Translations under genes and position numbers: made by a program
Assembly: GCF_008905045.1 (NCBI RefSeq)
Contig: NZ_VWMY01000045.1
Location: 51,832-99,330 of the forward strand
Length of the DNA: 47,499 bases
Direction of reading: 5' to 3'
DNA from: Streptomyces albicerus
Lineage (GTDB): Bacteria; Actinomycetota; Actinomycetes; Streptomycetales; Streptomycetaceae
Notes under the pieces: generated by a model
What the model saw: only the letters and a program-made list of their open reading frames with translations
The model's database searches: none
What the model was told of the DNA's origin: nothing
In this document: positions 40,996 to 47,499 of the stretch, piece after piece
Layout: every line of letters begins with the position of its first letter
Position numbering within the stretch: the stretch's first letter is position 1

Positions 40996-41025
40996 GTGTG
41001 GCCGGGGCGAGTGCCCCGGCCACAC
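40996..41025. terminator. Bidirectional intrinsic terminator
   Basis: GTGTGGCCGGGGC / GCCCCGGCCACAC forms a perfect 13-bp stem with a GAGT loop, followed by TTCGTTCT. It lies between the convergent phosphatidyltransferase and MMPL genes. Confidence 0.85.
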
Positions 41026-41049
41026 TTCGTTCTGTTGGGTGTCAGGTTG

Positions 41050-43317
41050 TCAGACGCCGACCTTCTCGCCCTCGACCGCCGGCGGCGGAGGCGGGGACAC
41101 GGCCTCGGGGGCCTCGTCGTGGGTGAGGTCCGGGAGGCGGTTCAGCCACTTCGGGAAGTACCAGTTGCGTTCGCCGAGGAGGGCCATGACCGCCGGGAGG
41201 AGCACGCCGCGGATGATCGTCGCGTCGATGAGGACCGCGGCCGCGAGGCCCACGCCCATCTGCTTCATGGACTGCATGGACAGCGTGCCGAAGATCGCGA
41301 AGACGGCGACCATGATGACGGCGGCGCTGGTGACGACACCGGCCGTGGTGACCACCCCGTGCTGGATGGCGTCCCGCGTCGGCAGCCCCCGCATCCGCGC
41401 CTCACGGATCCGCGAGACCACGAACACGTGGTAGTCCATCGAGAGCCCGAAGAGGATCACGAAGAGGAACAGCGGCAGCCAGGTGATGATGGCGCCCACA
41501 CCCTCCGCGCCCACCAGCGACGCGCCCCAGCCGTGCTGGAAGATGCCGACCAGGATTCCGTAAGCCGCTCCCACCGAAAGGAGGTTGAGGACGATCGAGG
41601 TGATCGCGATCGTCAGCGAGCGGAACGACAGGAGCATCAGCAGGAAGGCGAAGACCACGACGAAGGCGAAGACCGGGGCCACCGCGCTGACGAGCTGGTC
41701 GTTGAAGTCCTTCGAGCCCGCGACCTGTCCGGTCACCGGAGCCTCGACCCCGTCCACCTTGCCGAGGGTCGCCGGACGGACCTCGTCGCGAATGGTCTCC
41801 AGGCTCTTCTCGGCCTTGTCCAGGTCCGAGCCGCCCACCAGCGGTACGTACACGAAGGCGACGTTCTGCGAGTCGTGCACCTTGACCTCGACCGGACCGC
41901 GCGAGGCGCCCGAACTGACCGCCCGCTCACGGAAGTCGGCGATCGCGGCCTTCACCTCGGCCGAGTTGATGTCGTCGGCCTTGACGACCACCTCGGCCGG
42001 GTCCGAACCGCCGGGGAAGGCCTCGTTCACCCGCTCGTACGTCGCCACGATCGGCAGCGAGTCGCCGAACTCCTGGTCCAGCGTGAGGTTCTGGGTCTTC
42101 ATGCCGAGCGCGGGAGCCGCGATCGCCAGCAGCGCACCCGCCGCGACCACCAGCGAGATCGCCGGCTTCGCCAGCACTCCCCGCAGCACGCTCGTCCAGA
42201 ACCGGCTCTCGCCGCCCGCCGAACCGCCGTTGCCCTTACGCCGCTTGTCCGGGTGCAGGAACGGAATCCGCCCCTTCTCGACCCGCGTACCGAGCAGCGA
42301 GAGGACCGCCGGCAGCACCGTCACCGAGCCGACCATGGCGACCGCCACGACCATCAGCGAGGCAAGCCCCATCGCCTTGAAGGTGGCGAGTCCGGTGAAC
42401 AGCATGCCCGCCATCGCCACGCACACTGTGACACCGGAGACGATGATGGCGCGGCCGCTGGTCGCCGCGGCGATCCGCAGCGCCGTCTCGCTGTCCCTGC
42501 CCGCCGCGCGCTCCTCGCGCTCGCGCCGCAGATAGAACAGGCAGTAGTCGACGCCGACCGCCAGACCGACGAGCAGCATCACGGAGCTCGAGGCGTCGTC
42601 CATCGGCTGCAGATGGCTGACGATCCCCATCAGGCCCATCGTCGCCACGATCGCGGTGATCGCGAGCAGCACCGGCACCAGCGCCGCCACCAGCGCACCG
42701 AACGCGACCAGCAGGATGCCGAGGGCCACGGGCACGGCGGAGTACTCGGCCTGCTGGAAGTCGTCGCCGAACGCGTCGTCGAACGTCTTCATCATGCTGG
42801 CGCTGCCGATCTCCTCGATCCGCACCGAGTCATGATCCTTCTGCACCTCGTCGACGGCCTTCAGCACGGGTCCCACCCGCTCGCCCGCCGTATCCGCCTC
42901 GCCGCGCATGTCGAACTGCACCAGCGCGCTGCGGCCGTCCTTCGAGATCGTGTCCGTGTCGTACGGCGAGGTCACGTCGGTCACCTTGCCGGTGCCCTCG
43001 ACCGCCTTCATCACGGCGTCGACCGCCGCGCGGAACTCGGCGTCCGTCGCCTTGACGCCCGCGTCCTTGGCCTGGACGAGCACGGTCTCCCCGGCCGGCT
43101 CGTCGATGCCCGCGTCCTCGATGATCGTCGCGGCCTGGCTGGTCTCGCCGCTGAGCTGATCGCTGTCCTTGAGCTCGACCGTGCCCGCCGCCGAGCCGAG
43201 CCCCATCGCCAGAACGACGAACAGCACCCAGATCCCGACGGCCGCCCAGCGATGCCGGGCGCTCCAGCCGCCGGCCCGGGCTGCTATGCCCCGTACCCGC
43301 GTGTCTCCGTTCCCCAT
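41050..43317 (-). CDS. MMPL/RND-family transporter
   Basis: This 755-residue protein has about 12 transmembrane segments and two large extracytoplasmic loops (about 60-200 and 410-530), the MMPL arrangement. The proton-relay Asp-Tyr pairs are visible in both halves: VGLAVGVDYCLFYLRRE and ILFGLSMDYHVFVVSRIREA. It would export lipids or hydrophobic compounds, driven by protons. I chose the ATG at 43315-43317 (MGNGDTRVRGIAARAG) with GGGGGAAGG upstream. The C-terminus is a proline-rich tail. The divergent upstream region holds a perfect 16-bp palindrome, a possible repressor site. Confidence 0.93.
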   Translation of the reverse strand: MGNGDTRVRGIAARAGGWSARHRWAAVGIWVLFVVLAMGLGSAAGTVELKDSDQLSGETSQAATIIEDAGIDEPAGETVLVQAKDAGVKATDAEFRAAVDAVMKAVEGTGKVTDVTSPYDTDTISKDGRSALVQFDMRGEADTAGERVGPVLKAVDEVQKDHDSVRIEEIGSASMMKTFDDAFGDDFQQAEYSAVPVALGILLVAFGALVAALVPVLLAITAIVATMGLMGIVSHLQPMDDASSSVMLLVGLAVGVDYCLFYLRREREERAAGRDSETALRIAAATSGRAIIVSGVTVCVAMAGMLFTGLATFKAMGLASLMVVAVAMVGSVTVLPAVLSLLGTRVEKGRIPFLHPDKRRKGNGGSAGGESRFWTSVLRGVLAKPAISLVVAAGALLAIAAPALGMKTQNLTLDQEFGDSLPIVATYERVNEAFPGGSDPAEVVVKADDINSAEVKAAIADFRERAVSSGASRGPVEVKVHDSQNVAFVYVPLVGGSDLDKAEKSLETIRDEVRPATLGKVDGVEAPVTGQVAGSKDFNDQLVSAVAPVFAFVVVFAFLLMLLSFRSLTIAITSIVLNLLSVGAAYGILVGIFQHGWGASLVGAEGVGAIITWLPLFLFVILFGLSMDYHVFVVSRIREARMRGLPTRDAIQHGVVTTAGVVTSAAVIMVAVFAIFGTLSMQSMKQMGVGLAAAVLIDATIIRGVLLPAVMALLGERNWYFPKWLNRLPDLTHDEAPEAVSPPPPPAVEGEKVGV

Positions 43318-43490
43318 GACGGGCCTTCCCCCTTGTCTTCGGTGCCGGCCCCCTGCCGACACCTTCAGCTTCGAAGGTATGGGGCGGATAAGGATCTTTC
43401 GTCGTGCTGCCCGGTGAGGTGTCGTGAGCCCGAGTCCTCCGCTCGGACCCCGCGGTATCAGCACTGAGGAGGATGAAGGTCCCTTACATG

Positions 43491-43506
43491 TAAGGGGACT
43501 CGTCCG
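43491..43506. promoter_or_regulatory. Perfect 16-bp palindrome CCCTTACATGTAAGGG
   Basis: It lies 174 bp before the MMPL start in the 409-bp divergent region. The TTACATGTAA core is much more AT-rich than the surroundings and is typical of TetR- or PadR-type operators. No regulator gene is adjacent, so the protein would be encoded elsewhere. Confidence 0.6.
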
Positions 43507-43673
43507 GGATCGGGCTCAGGGGGTCCGGTCTGGCAGTGAAGATCCCCTTTGTTATTACGAAAGCTTGTTGAACAAGTCACAGGTGTGTGCGGGTGTTGAT
43601 CTGAGCGCGCGGATCGGTCAGGGTTTCGAGCCAACCGGCCGGTAACTTGCGTTGCCCGGGCCGGTCCGGAGCC

Positions 43674-43712
43674 GCGGCCGTCGTGCCCACCCCCACGGGG
43701 CACGACGGCCGC
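43674..43712 (+). terminator. Strong terminator hairpin just before the DUF1697 gene
   Basis: A perfect 15-bp stem (43674-43688 with 43698-43712; arms GCGGCCGTCGTGCCC and its complement) has a 9-nt loop and is followed by TTTAT. No plus-strand gene precedes it, since MMPL runs the other way, so it implies an unannotated rightward transcript or acts as an attenuator of DUF1697. The remainder of 43318-43673 holds no gene I can support. Confidence 0.7.
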
Positions 43713-43726
43713 TTTATCGTGTGCGG

Positions 43727-44296
43727 ATGAGCGAGCGGAAGAGCGAGCGGATGACGAGGTACGCGGCGCTGTTGCGCGGGATCAACGTGGGCGGCAGCAA
43801 GAAGGTGCCGATGGCCGAACTGCGCACCCTCATGGAGGGCCTCGGATACGAGGACGTCCGTACGTATCTCCAGAGCGGGAACGCCGTCTTCGCCGGCGAC
43901 CACGGCGACGAGGACACGCACGCCGCGGAGCTGTCGCGGGCGCTGGAGAAGCGCTTCGGCTTCACGGTCGACGTGCTGGTCCGCGACCACGCGTACCTCC
44001 AGGCCGTCCTCGACGCCTGCCCGTTCCCCGCCGCCGACCTGGAGGCCAAGCAGCTGCACGCCACCTACTTCTCGGCGCCGGCCGACCCCGAACGCTTCGC
44101 CTCGATCGACCAACAGGCCTTCCTCCCCGAGGAGTTCCGCCTCGGCGACCGCGTCCTCTATCTGTACGCGCCGGACGGCCTCGGCCGTTCCAAACTGGCG
44201 GAGAACCTGTCGAGGCCCCGGCTGCTGAAGGGCCTCGTCGCCACCACCCGCAACTGGAACACCGTCGTCAAACTCGCGGAGCTGACCAGTGGCTGA
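43727..44296 (+). CDS. DUF1697 family protein
   Basis: The 189-residue protein matches DUF1697 throughout: RYAALLRGINVGGSKKVPMA, LGYEDVRTYLQSGNAVF, LEKRFGFTVDVLVR and a late SKLAENLSRP, then TTRNWNTVVKLAEL. Function is unknown for the family. The ATG at 43727 is followed by a short repeat (SERKSERM); ATG 43751 (MTRYAALLRG) is the alternative start. The DUF4440 gene overlaps its end by eight bases. Confidence 0.9.
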   Translation: MSERKSERMTRYAALLRGINVGGSKKVPMAELRTLMEGLGYEDVRTYLQSGNAVFAGDHGDEDTHAAELSRALEKRFGFTVDVLVRDHAYLQAVLDACPFPAADLEAKQLHATYFSAPADPERFASIDQQAFLPEEFRLGDRVLYLYAPDGLGRSKLAENLSRPRLLKGLVATTRNWNTVVKLAELTSG

Positions 44297-44672
44297 CCGC
44301 AACCCCGCCGTCGAGGCGGCCATCGAGGGCGAACTGCGCCTCCTCGACCCGGAGATCCGCCGCTCGCCCGAACTCGTCGGGGCGCTGCTGCACCCCGACT
44401 TCCACGAGTTCGGCGCCTCCGGGCGGCACTGGGACCGGGCCTCGATCATCGACACCCTGGCCGCGAAGACCGAACCGGGGGGCCGCCCCAGCATCACCTC
44501 CCGTATGAAGGGCGTGCAGCTCGCCCCGGACCTGGTCCACCTCACCTTCGACACGGAGAACAACGGCCGCCACGTGCACCGCAGTTCGCTGTGGCGCAGG
44601 ACGGAGGAAGGGTGGCTGCTGTACTTCCATCAGGGGACGCCGTTCAGCCCCGAAGGCGCTCGGGGAGCCTGA
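44289..44672 (+). CDS. DUF4440/SnoaL-like small protein
   Basis: The 127-residue protein has the NTF2-like cone fold pattern: AIEGELRLLDPEIRRSPELV, LLHPDFHEFGASGRHWDR, and the C-terminal strands HRSSLWRRTEEGWLLYFHQG. Families of this fold include ketosteroid-isomerase-like enzymes and binding proteins; no activity can be named. GTG 44289 overlaps the DUF1697 stop, so they are probably co-translated. Its last 29 bases overlap the end of the convergent transglutaminase-like gene. Confidence 0.82.
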   Translation: MADRNPAVEAAIEGELRLLDPEIRRSPELVGALLHPDFHEFGASGRHWDRASIIDTLAAKTEPGGRPSITSRMKGVQLAPDLVHLTFDTENNGRHVHRSSLWRRTEEGWLLYFHQGTPFSPEGARGA

Positions 44673-45534
44673 CCTTCCGGACGCCGAGGTAGGTCGTGTG
44701 CGAGATGATCTCGTCCGGTACGGCGAGGCGGGGGTCCGCGGAGAGACGCCGGACCTCCTCGGACGACACGACTGAGGCGGCCTCGACCGCGGCCGCCGCG
44801 TCGAGCAGCGCGAGATCGTCCCCCGTCACCTCCGGCTCGTCCTTCGCCGCCAGACCCCACACGTCCCACGGCAGCACCTCCACCCCACCCAGGGCCGCGA
44901 GGTCGCGCACGACGTTGGCGCGCACGAACCACAGACCCCGCAGATCGTTCTCCGGGAGGCCGACCCCGAAGGTCCCGGGGTCCGCGTCGCCCCCACGGCA
45001 CGCAAGCCAGCCGGCTCCGGCGACGAGGAACTGATCCCGCGGAACATCCAGCGGATCGAAGGACACGTCGTGCGCCCCGTCGGCGATCTGGGCGTCGGCG
45101 AGTCGCCAACTGCCGTCCGGCAGACGGTATTCGGTGACCCAGTGGTCCCCGTGGTGCACGGGGGAGGAGCCGTCTTCGAAGTACGTGGCGAAGCCGCACC
45201 GGACGCGTGCTGGTGTGCCCGTCGCACGCAGGAACGCGCACAGCAGCAGTGCGAAGTCCCGGCACGTTCCGGCGAACCGCTCACCGAACTCCCGGTGTTC
45301 GGTGAGCGGCGCCCGTCCGCGCTCGCGCAGGATGCGCAGTATCTCGCCGACGTACCGGGCCTCGGCGTCCTCGTGGCGGCGCTCTTCCGGCATCGCGTAT
45401 CCGAAGTACCCGCCCTCCTCGCGATGGATGAGCAAGTTCCTCACGAGGACGGCCAGTTCACCGGGGTCGGTGGGCAGATCGGCCGGTACGGCGCCGGGAT
45501 CGCTGTACGGGCTCTGCTTCAGGTAGAAGTCCAT
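44644..45534 (-). CDS. Transglutaminase-like (cysteine protease fold) protein
   Basis: The 296-residue protein has the transglutaminase-like triad: Cys in FAGTCRDFALLLCAFLRA, His in GDHWVTEYRL and Asp in WRLADAQI. No signal peptide is visible, so it is cytoplasmic. Members act as proteases, amidases or amidotransferases. I chose the ATG at 45532-45534 (MDFYLKQSPYSDPG), the usual start for this group; the upstream open frame has no similarity. It converges on and overlaps DUF4440 by 29 bases. Confidence 0.85.
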   Translation of the reverse strand: MDFYLKQSPYSDPGAVPADLPTDPGELAVLVRNLLIHREEGGYFGYAMPEERRHEDAEARYVGEILRILRERGRAPLTEHREFGERFAGTCRDFALLLCAFLRATGTPARVRCGFATYFEDGSSPVHHGDHWVTEYRLPDGSWRLADAQIADGAHDVSFDPLDVPRDQFLVAGAGWLACRGGDADPGTFGVGLPENDLRGLWFVRANVVRDLAALGGVEVLPWDVWGLAAKDEPEVTGDDLALLDAAAAVEAASVVSSEEVRRLSADPRLAVPDEIISHTTYLGVRKVRLPERLRG

Positions 45535-45674
45535 GCCCCGGACCCTCGGGTCTGCCCCAGGGACAAGGTCAACCCGGCTCGTCGAGGCGGGACATGTCCC
45601 CGCACGGGGGAGCGATGCGAAGCTTTCCGAAACCATTGATGGAACGTACATGCGACTGTGGCAGGCTCGGACGT

Positions 45675-46712
45675 ATGCGCTACATCATCATCGGAGCAGG
45701 GGCCGTGGGCGGGGCCATCGGCGGCCGCCTCGCCGAATCGGGGCACGACGTGGTTCTCGTCGCGCGGGGCACGCAGTACGAGGCGCTGCGCGAGCGGGGG
45801 CTGCGCCTGGTGACCCCAGACGGGTCGCGCACCCACCGGCTGCCCACCGTCGACGGGCCGCACAGCCTCGGCGAGCTGCGCGCGGACGACGTCCTCGTGC
45901 TCGCCGTCAAGACGCAGGACAGCCAGGCGGCGCTGGAGGCGTGGGGCCCGGTGCCCGTCGCGGGCGGCGGTACGGCGGCCGAGCTGCTGCCCCTGGTCTG
46001 CGCGCAGAACGGCGTGGAGAGCCAGCGGCTCGCCTTGCGTCGCTTCCGGCGGGTGTACGGGGTGTGCGTGTGGCTGCCCGCCACCTTCGTCGAGCCGGGG
46101 GTCGTGTCCGCCGCCGGTACGCCGTTGACCGGCATCCTGCACCTCGGCCGGTTTCCGCACGGTACGGACGACACGGCGCGGCATATCGCCGCCGACCTGT
46201 CCGCGTCCCGCTTCGAGGCGCCGGTCGTGGCCGATGTGACGCGCTGGCAGTACGCCAAGCTCCTCGGCAACCTCGCCAACTCGATCGAGGCGGTCAGTGG
46301 GGTGCTCACCAGCGAGGAGGGCATCGCGCTCTACGGCCGGGTGCGCGCGGAGGGTGAGGCCGTGCTGGCCGCGGCGGGGATCGCGTACGCGAGCGACGAG
46401 GAGCAGAAGGAAGCCCGGGCGGACAAGATCCGCTTCGAGCCGTTCGACGGGTCCGAGCGGGGTGCCGGGTCGTCCTGGCAGTCGCTGAACCGCGGGACGG
46501 GGACGATCGAAGCGGACTACCTCAACGGGGAGATCGTTCTGCTGGGGCGGCTGCACGGTGTGCCGACGCCGCTCAACGACCTGCTGCAACGGCTCGCGAA
46601 CGACTTCGCGCGTGAGCGGCGGACGGCGGGTTCGATGCCAGTGGCCGAACTGGTGCGACTGGCCGATGCGGCTGTCGCGTTTGTTCAAGAGGGTTCCGCG
46701 GCTCGTCCCTAG
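45675..46712 (+). CDS. Ketopantoate reductase-like (ApbA/PanE family) protein
   Basis: The 345-residue protein has an N-terminal NADPH Rossmann fold (MRYIIIGAGAVGGAIGGRLA) and the helical C-terminal domain with WQYAKLLGNLANSIEAVSG, the conserved Lys and Asn region, and a late INGE-like YLNGEIVLLGRLHGVPTPLN. PanE reduces 2-dehydropantoate to pantoate for CoA synthesis; many paralogues act on other 2-keto acids, and nothing here fixes the substrate. The ATG at 45675 directly starts the Rossmann strand; longer frames lack support. The TIGR03086-type gene follows after 10 bp. Confidence 0.88.
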   Translation: MRYIIIGAGAVGGAIGGRLAESGHDVVLVARGTQYEALRERGLRLVTPDGSRTHRLPTVDGPHSLGELRADDVLVLAVKTQDSQAALEAWGPVPVAGGGTAAELLPLVCAQNGVESQRLALRRFRRVYGVCVWLPATFVEPGVVSAAGTPLTGILHLGRFPHGTDDTARHIAADLSASRFEAPVVADVTRWQYAKLLGNLANSIEAVSGVLTSEEGIALYGRVRAEGEAVLAAAGIAYASDEEQKEARADKIRFEPFDGSERGAGSSWQSLNRGTGTIEADYLNGEIVLLGRLHGVPTPLNDLLQRLANDFARERRTAGSMPVAELVRLADAAVAFVQEGSAARP

Positions 46713-46722
46713 CGTGGAGCGC

Positions 46723-47442
46723 ATGGACAAAGAGACGGCCGCCGAGAACGCGCCCTACACGATTGCCACCCTGTATCCGTCCATGGTCGAGTGCGCGGCC
46801 GAGGCCGCCCGGGTCGCGCGCGGGGTCGCGGCCACGCGGCTGGCCGAGCCGACCCATTGCCCGGGCTGGGACGTCCGGGCGATGGTCAACCACTGGGTTC
46901 TCTACACCTCCCACGGTCTGGAGCACCGGGCCCTGCGCAAGCCGCTCCCCGACGAGCTGACGGGCCGCGACTTCACCTCCGACCCCGGGTGGGCTGCGGC
47001 GTACGCGGCACAGCTCGACCGGGCCGTCGCCGCCTGGTCGGATCCGGTGGTGTGGGAGGGCGAGGTGGACCTCGGCATGGGGACGATGCCTGCCGGCGAG
47101 CTCGCCTCGATGATCGTCAAGGAGCTGGCGGTGCACGGCTGGGACGTGGCGGCGGCCACCGGCCAGGACTACCGGATCTCGGAACCGGCGGCCCGTATCG
47201 TCCTCGACGTCGTGGTCACCCACGGCGACCTCTACCGCCAGTACAACGGCTTCGCGGCGCCTGTGCCGGTGCCGGCTGACGCGCCCGTCTTCGAGCGCGC
47301 GCTGGCGTTGAGCGGCCGCGACCCGCGAACGCCGGCTTCTTTCGCCCTCGCCGCCCCTACCCGTTCCCGTCCCCTGGGGGCTGCGCCCCCAGACCCCGCT
47401 TGTCGGCCTAGCGGCCTCGTCCTCAAACGCCGGACGGGCTGA
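46723..47442 (+). CDS. TIGR03086/DinB-like (mycothiol-dependent type) protein with repeat-derived tail
   Basis: The 239-residue protein has the four-helix DinB/MDMPI pattern: VARGVAATRLAEPTHCPGWDV, VRAMVNHWVLYTSHGLEHR and VKELAVHGWDVAAATGQDYR. Such actinobacterial proteins are metal-dependent and some use mycothiol as cofactor. The family domain ends near residue 205. The remaining tail (SRPLGAAPPDPACRPSG, then LVLKRRTG) is translated from the terminal repeat element, so the native stop was probably replaced by the repeat. TAGCGT lies just upstream of the ATG and may be a -10 element. Confidence 0.8.
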   Translation: MDKETAAENAPYTIATLYPSMVECAAEAARVARGVAATRLAEPTHCPGWDVRAMVNHWVLYTSHGLEHRALRKPLPDELTGRDFTSDPGWAAAYAAQLDRAVAAWSDPVVWEGEVDLGMGTMPAGELASMIVKELAVHGWDVAAATGQDYRISEPAARIVLDVVVTHGDLYRQYNGFAAPVPVPADAPVFERALALSGRDPRTPASFALAAPTRSRPLGAAPPDPACRPSGLVLKRRTG

Positions 47443-47499
47443 AGATCAGCCCCTCCGGCGTTTGAGGAGCGGGGGTTCGGGGGCTGGCCCCCGACGGGG
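47422..47499. repeat. Hairpin and dispersed repeat at the right window end
   Basis: 47422-47466 is a long inverted repeat: 21-base arms (CTCAAACGCCGGA... and ...TCCGGCGTTTGAG) with one mismatch around AGA, overlapping the end of the last gene. 47467-47499 is the exact reverse complement of 3-35. The hairpin may terminate the last gene. Confidence 0.85.

Noticed and set aside
40153..43467. 1104-codon open frame on the plus strand
   Set aside because: It is antisense to the MMPL gene, composed of Arg/His/Gly-rich sequence typical of shadow frames in high-GC DNA.
43600..43640. Possible tRNA T-arm (GGTTTCGAGCC)
   Set aside because: The flanking bases do not pair as a T-stem and no acceptor or anticodon arm can be drawn.
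43424..43645. 73-codon ORF in the MMPL/DUF1697 divergent gap
   Set aside because: It has no SD or family resemblance and crosses the palindrome; a non-coding transcript explains the terminator better.

Overview
The composition (very high GC, almost every codon ending in G or C), the frequent GTG/TTG starts, a geosmin synthase, an SSI-type protease inhibitor, two in-frame TTA codons in one gene and a trehalose TreX/TreY/TreZ set all point to a Streptomyces chromosome. Nothing looks like a prophage, integrative element or complete secondary-metabolite cluster. Both window ends lie in inverted copies of one 33-bp repeat (3-35 and 47467-47499), so the window may be a contig that stopped at a dispersed repeat.

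Layout. 34-3908: secreted Tat-type endonuclease/phosphatase-fold protein (-) and geosmin synthase (+), separated by a palindrome-bearing 22-bp tandem repeat. 4070-9204: CitMHS carboxylate transporter (-), LysR regulator, CaiB/BaiF CoA-transferase and CitE-like lyase, which look like one carboxylate uptake and CoA-dependent cleavage module. Two copies of the same LysR-type box (TGC-N7-GCA within longer matching arms) lie in front of its transcription units. 9298-13919: PDZ membrane protein, metallophosphoesterase, LysE exporter, a small bridging ORF, Xaa-Pro aminopeptidase and an APH-fold protein without its catalytic Asp. 14194-24995: treZ, treY and treX (all -), interrupted between treZ and treY by a DUF1707-FHA protein, two homologous M14-type peptidases in convergent orientation and an SSI-family inhibitor between them. 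25173-27399: a copper amine oxidase that appears split into an N-domain subunit and a catalytic subunit. 27502-36363: HEPN-type protein, DEDDh exonuclease, YbaK protein, EamA transporter with divergent LysR, a phosphotransferase, and a sugar ABC importer (two permeases and a lipoprotein, no ATPase).

36414-39689 is the most interesting part: an MLS antibiotic-resistance locus with an Erm/Lrm-type 23S rRNA methyltransferase and an Mgt/OleD-type macrolide glycosyltransferase. Both units start from promoters of the same unusual build (AAAA, 4 nt, a TTG -35, 18 nt, a TAGSGT -10), with the start codon at about +1. This resembles WhiB7/WblC-dependent promoters. In front of erm the transcript would open with a 36-codon leader peptide beginning MGINAIFF, similar to the stalling ErmC leader, followed by mutually exclusive stems and a hairpin over the erm Shine-Dalgarno. 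The locus therefore looks like a ribosome-sensing resistance system with two layers of control.

39941-47442: CDP-alcohol phosphatidyltransferase, MMPL exporter, DUF1697 and DUF4440 genes, transglutaminase-like protein, ketopantoate-reductase-like protein and a TIGR03086/DinB-type protein whose end runs into the terminal repeat. The divergent region 43318-43726 holds a 16-bp perfect palindrome and a strong rightward terminator with no annotated gene upstream of it, so a small transcript may be hidden there.
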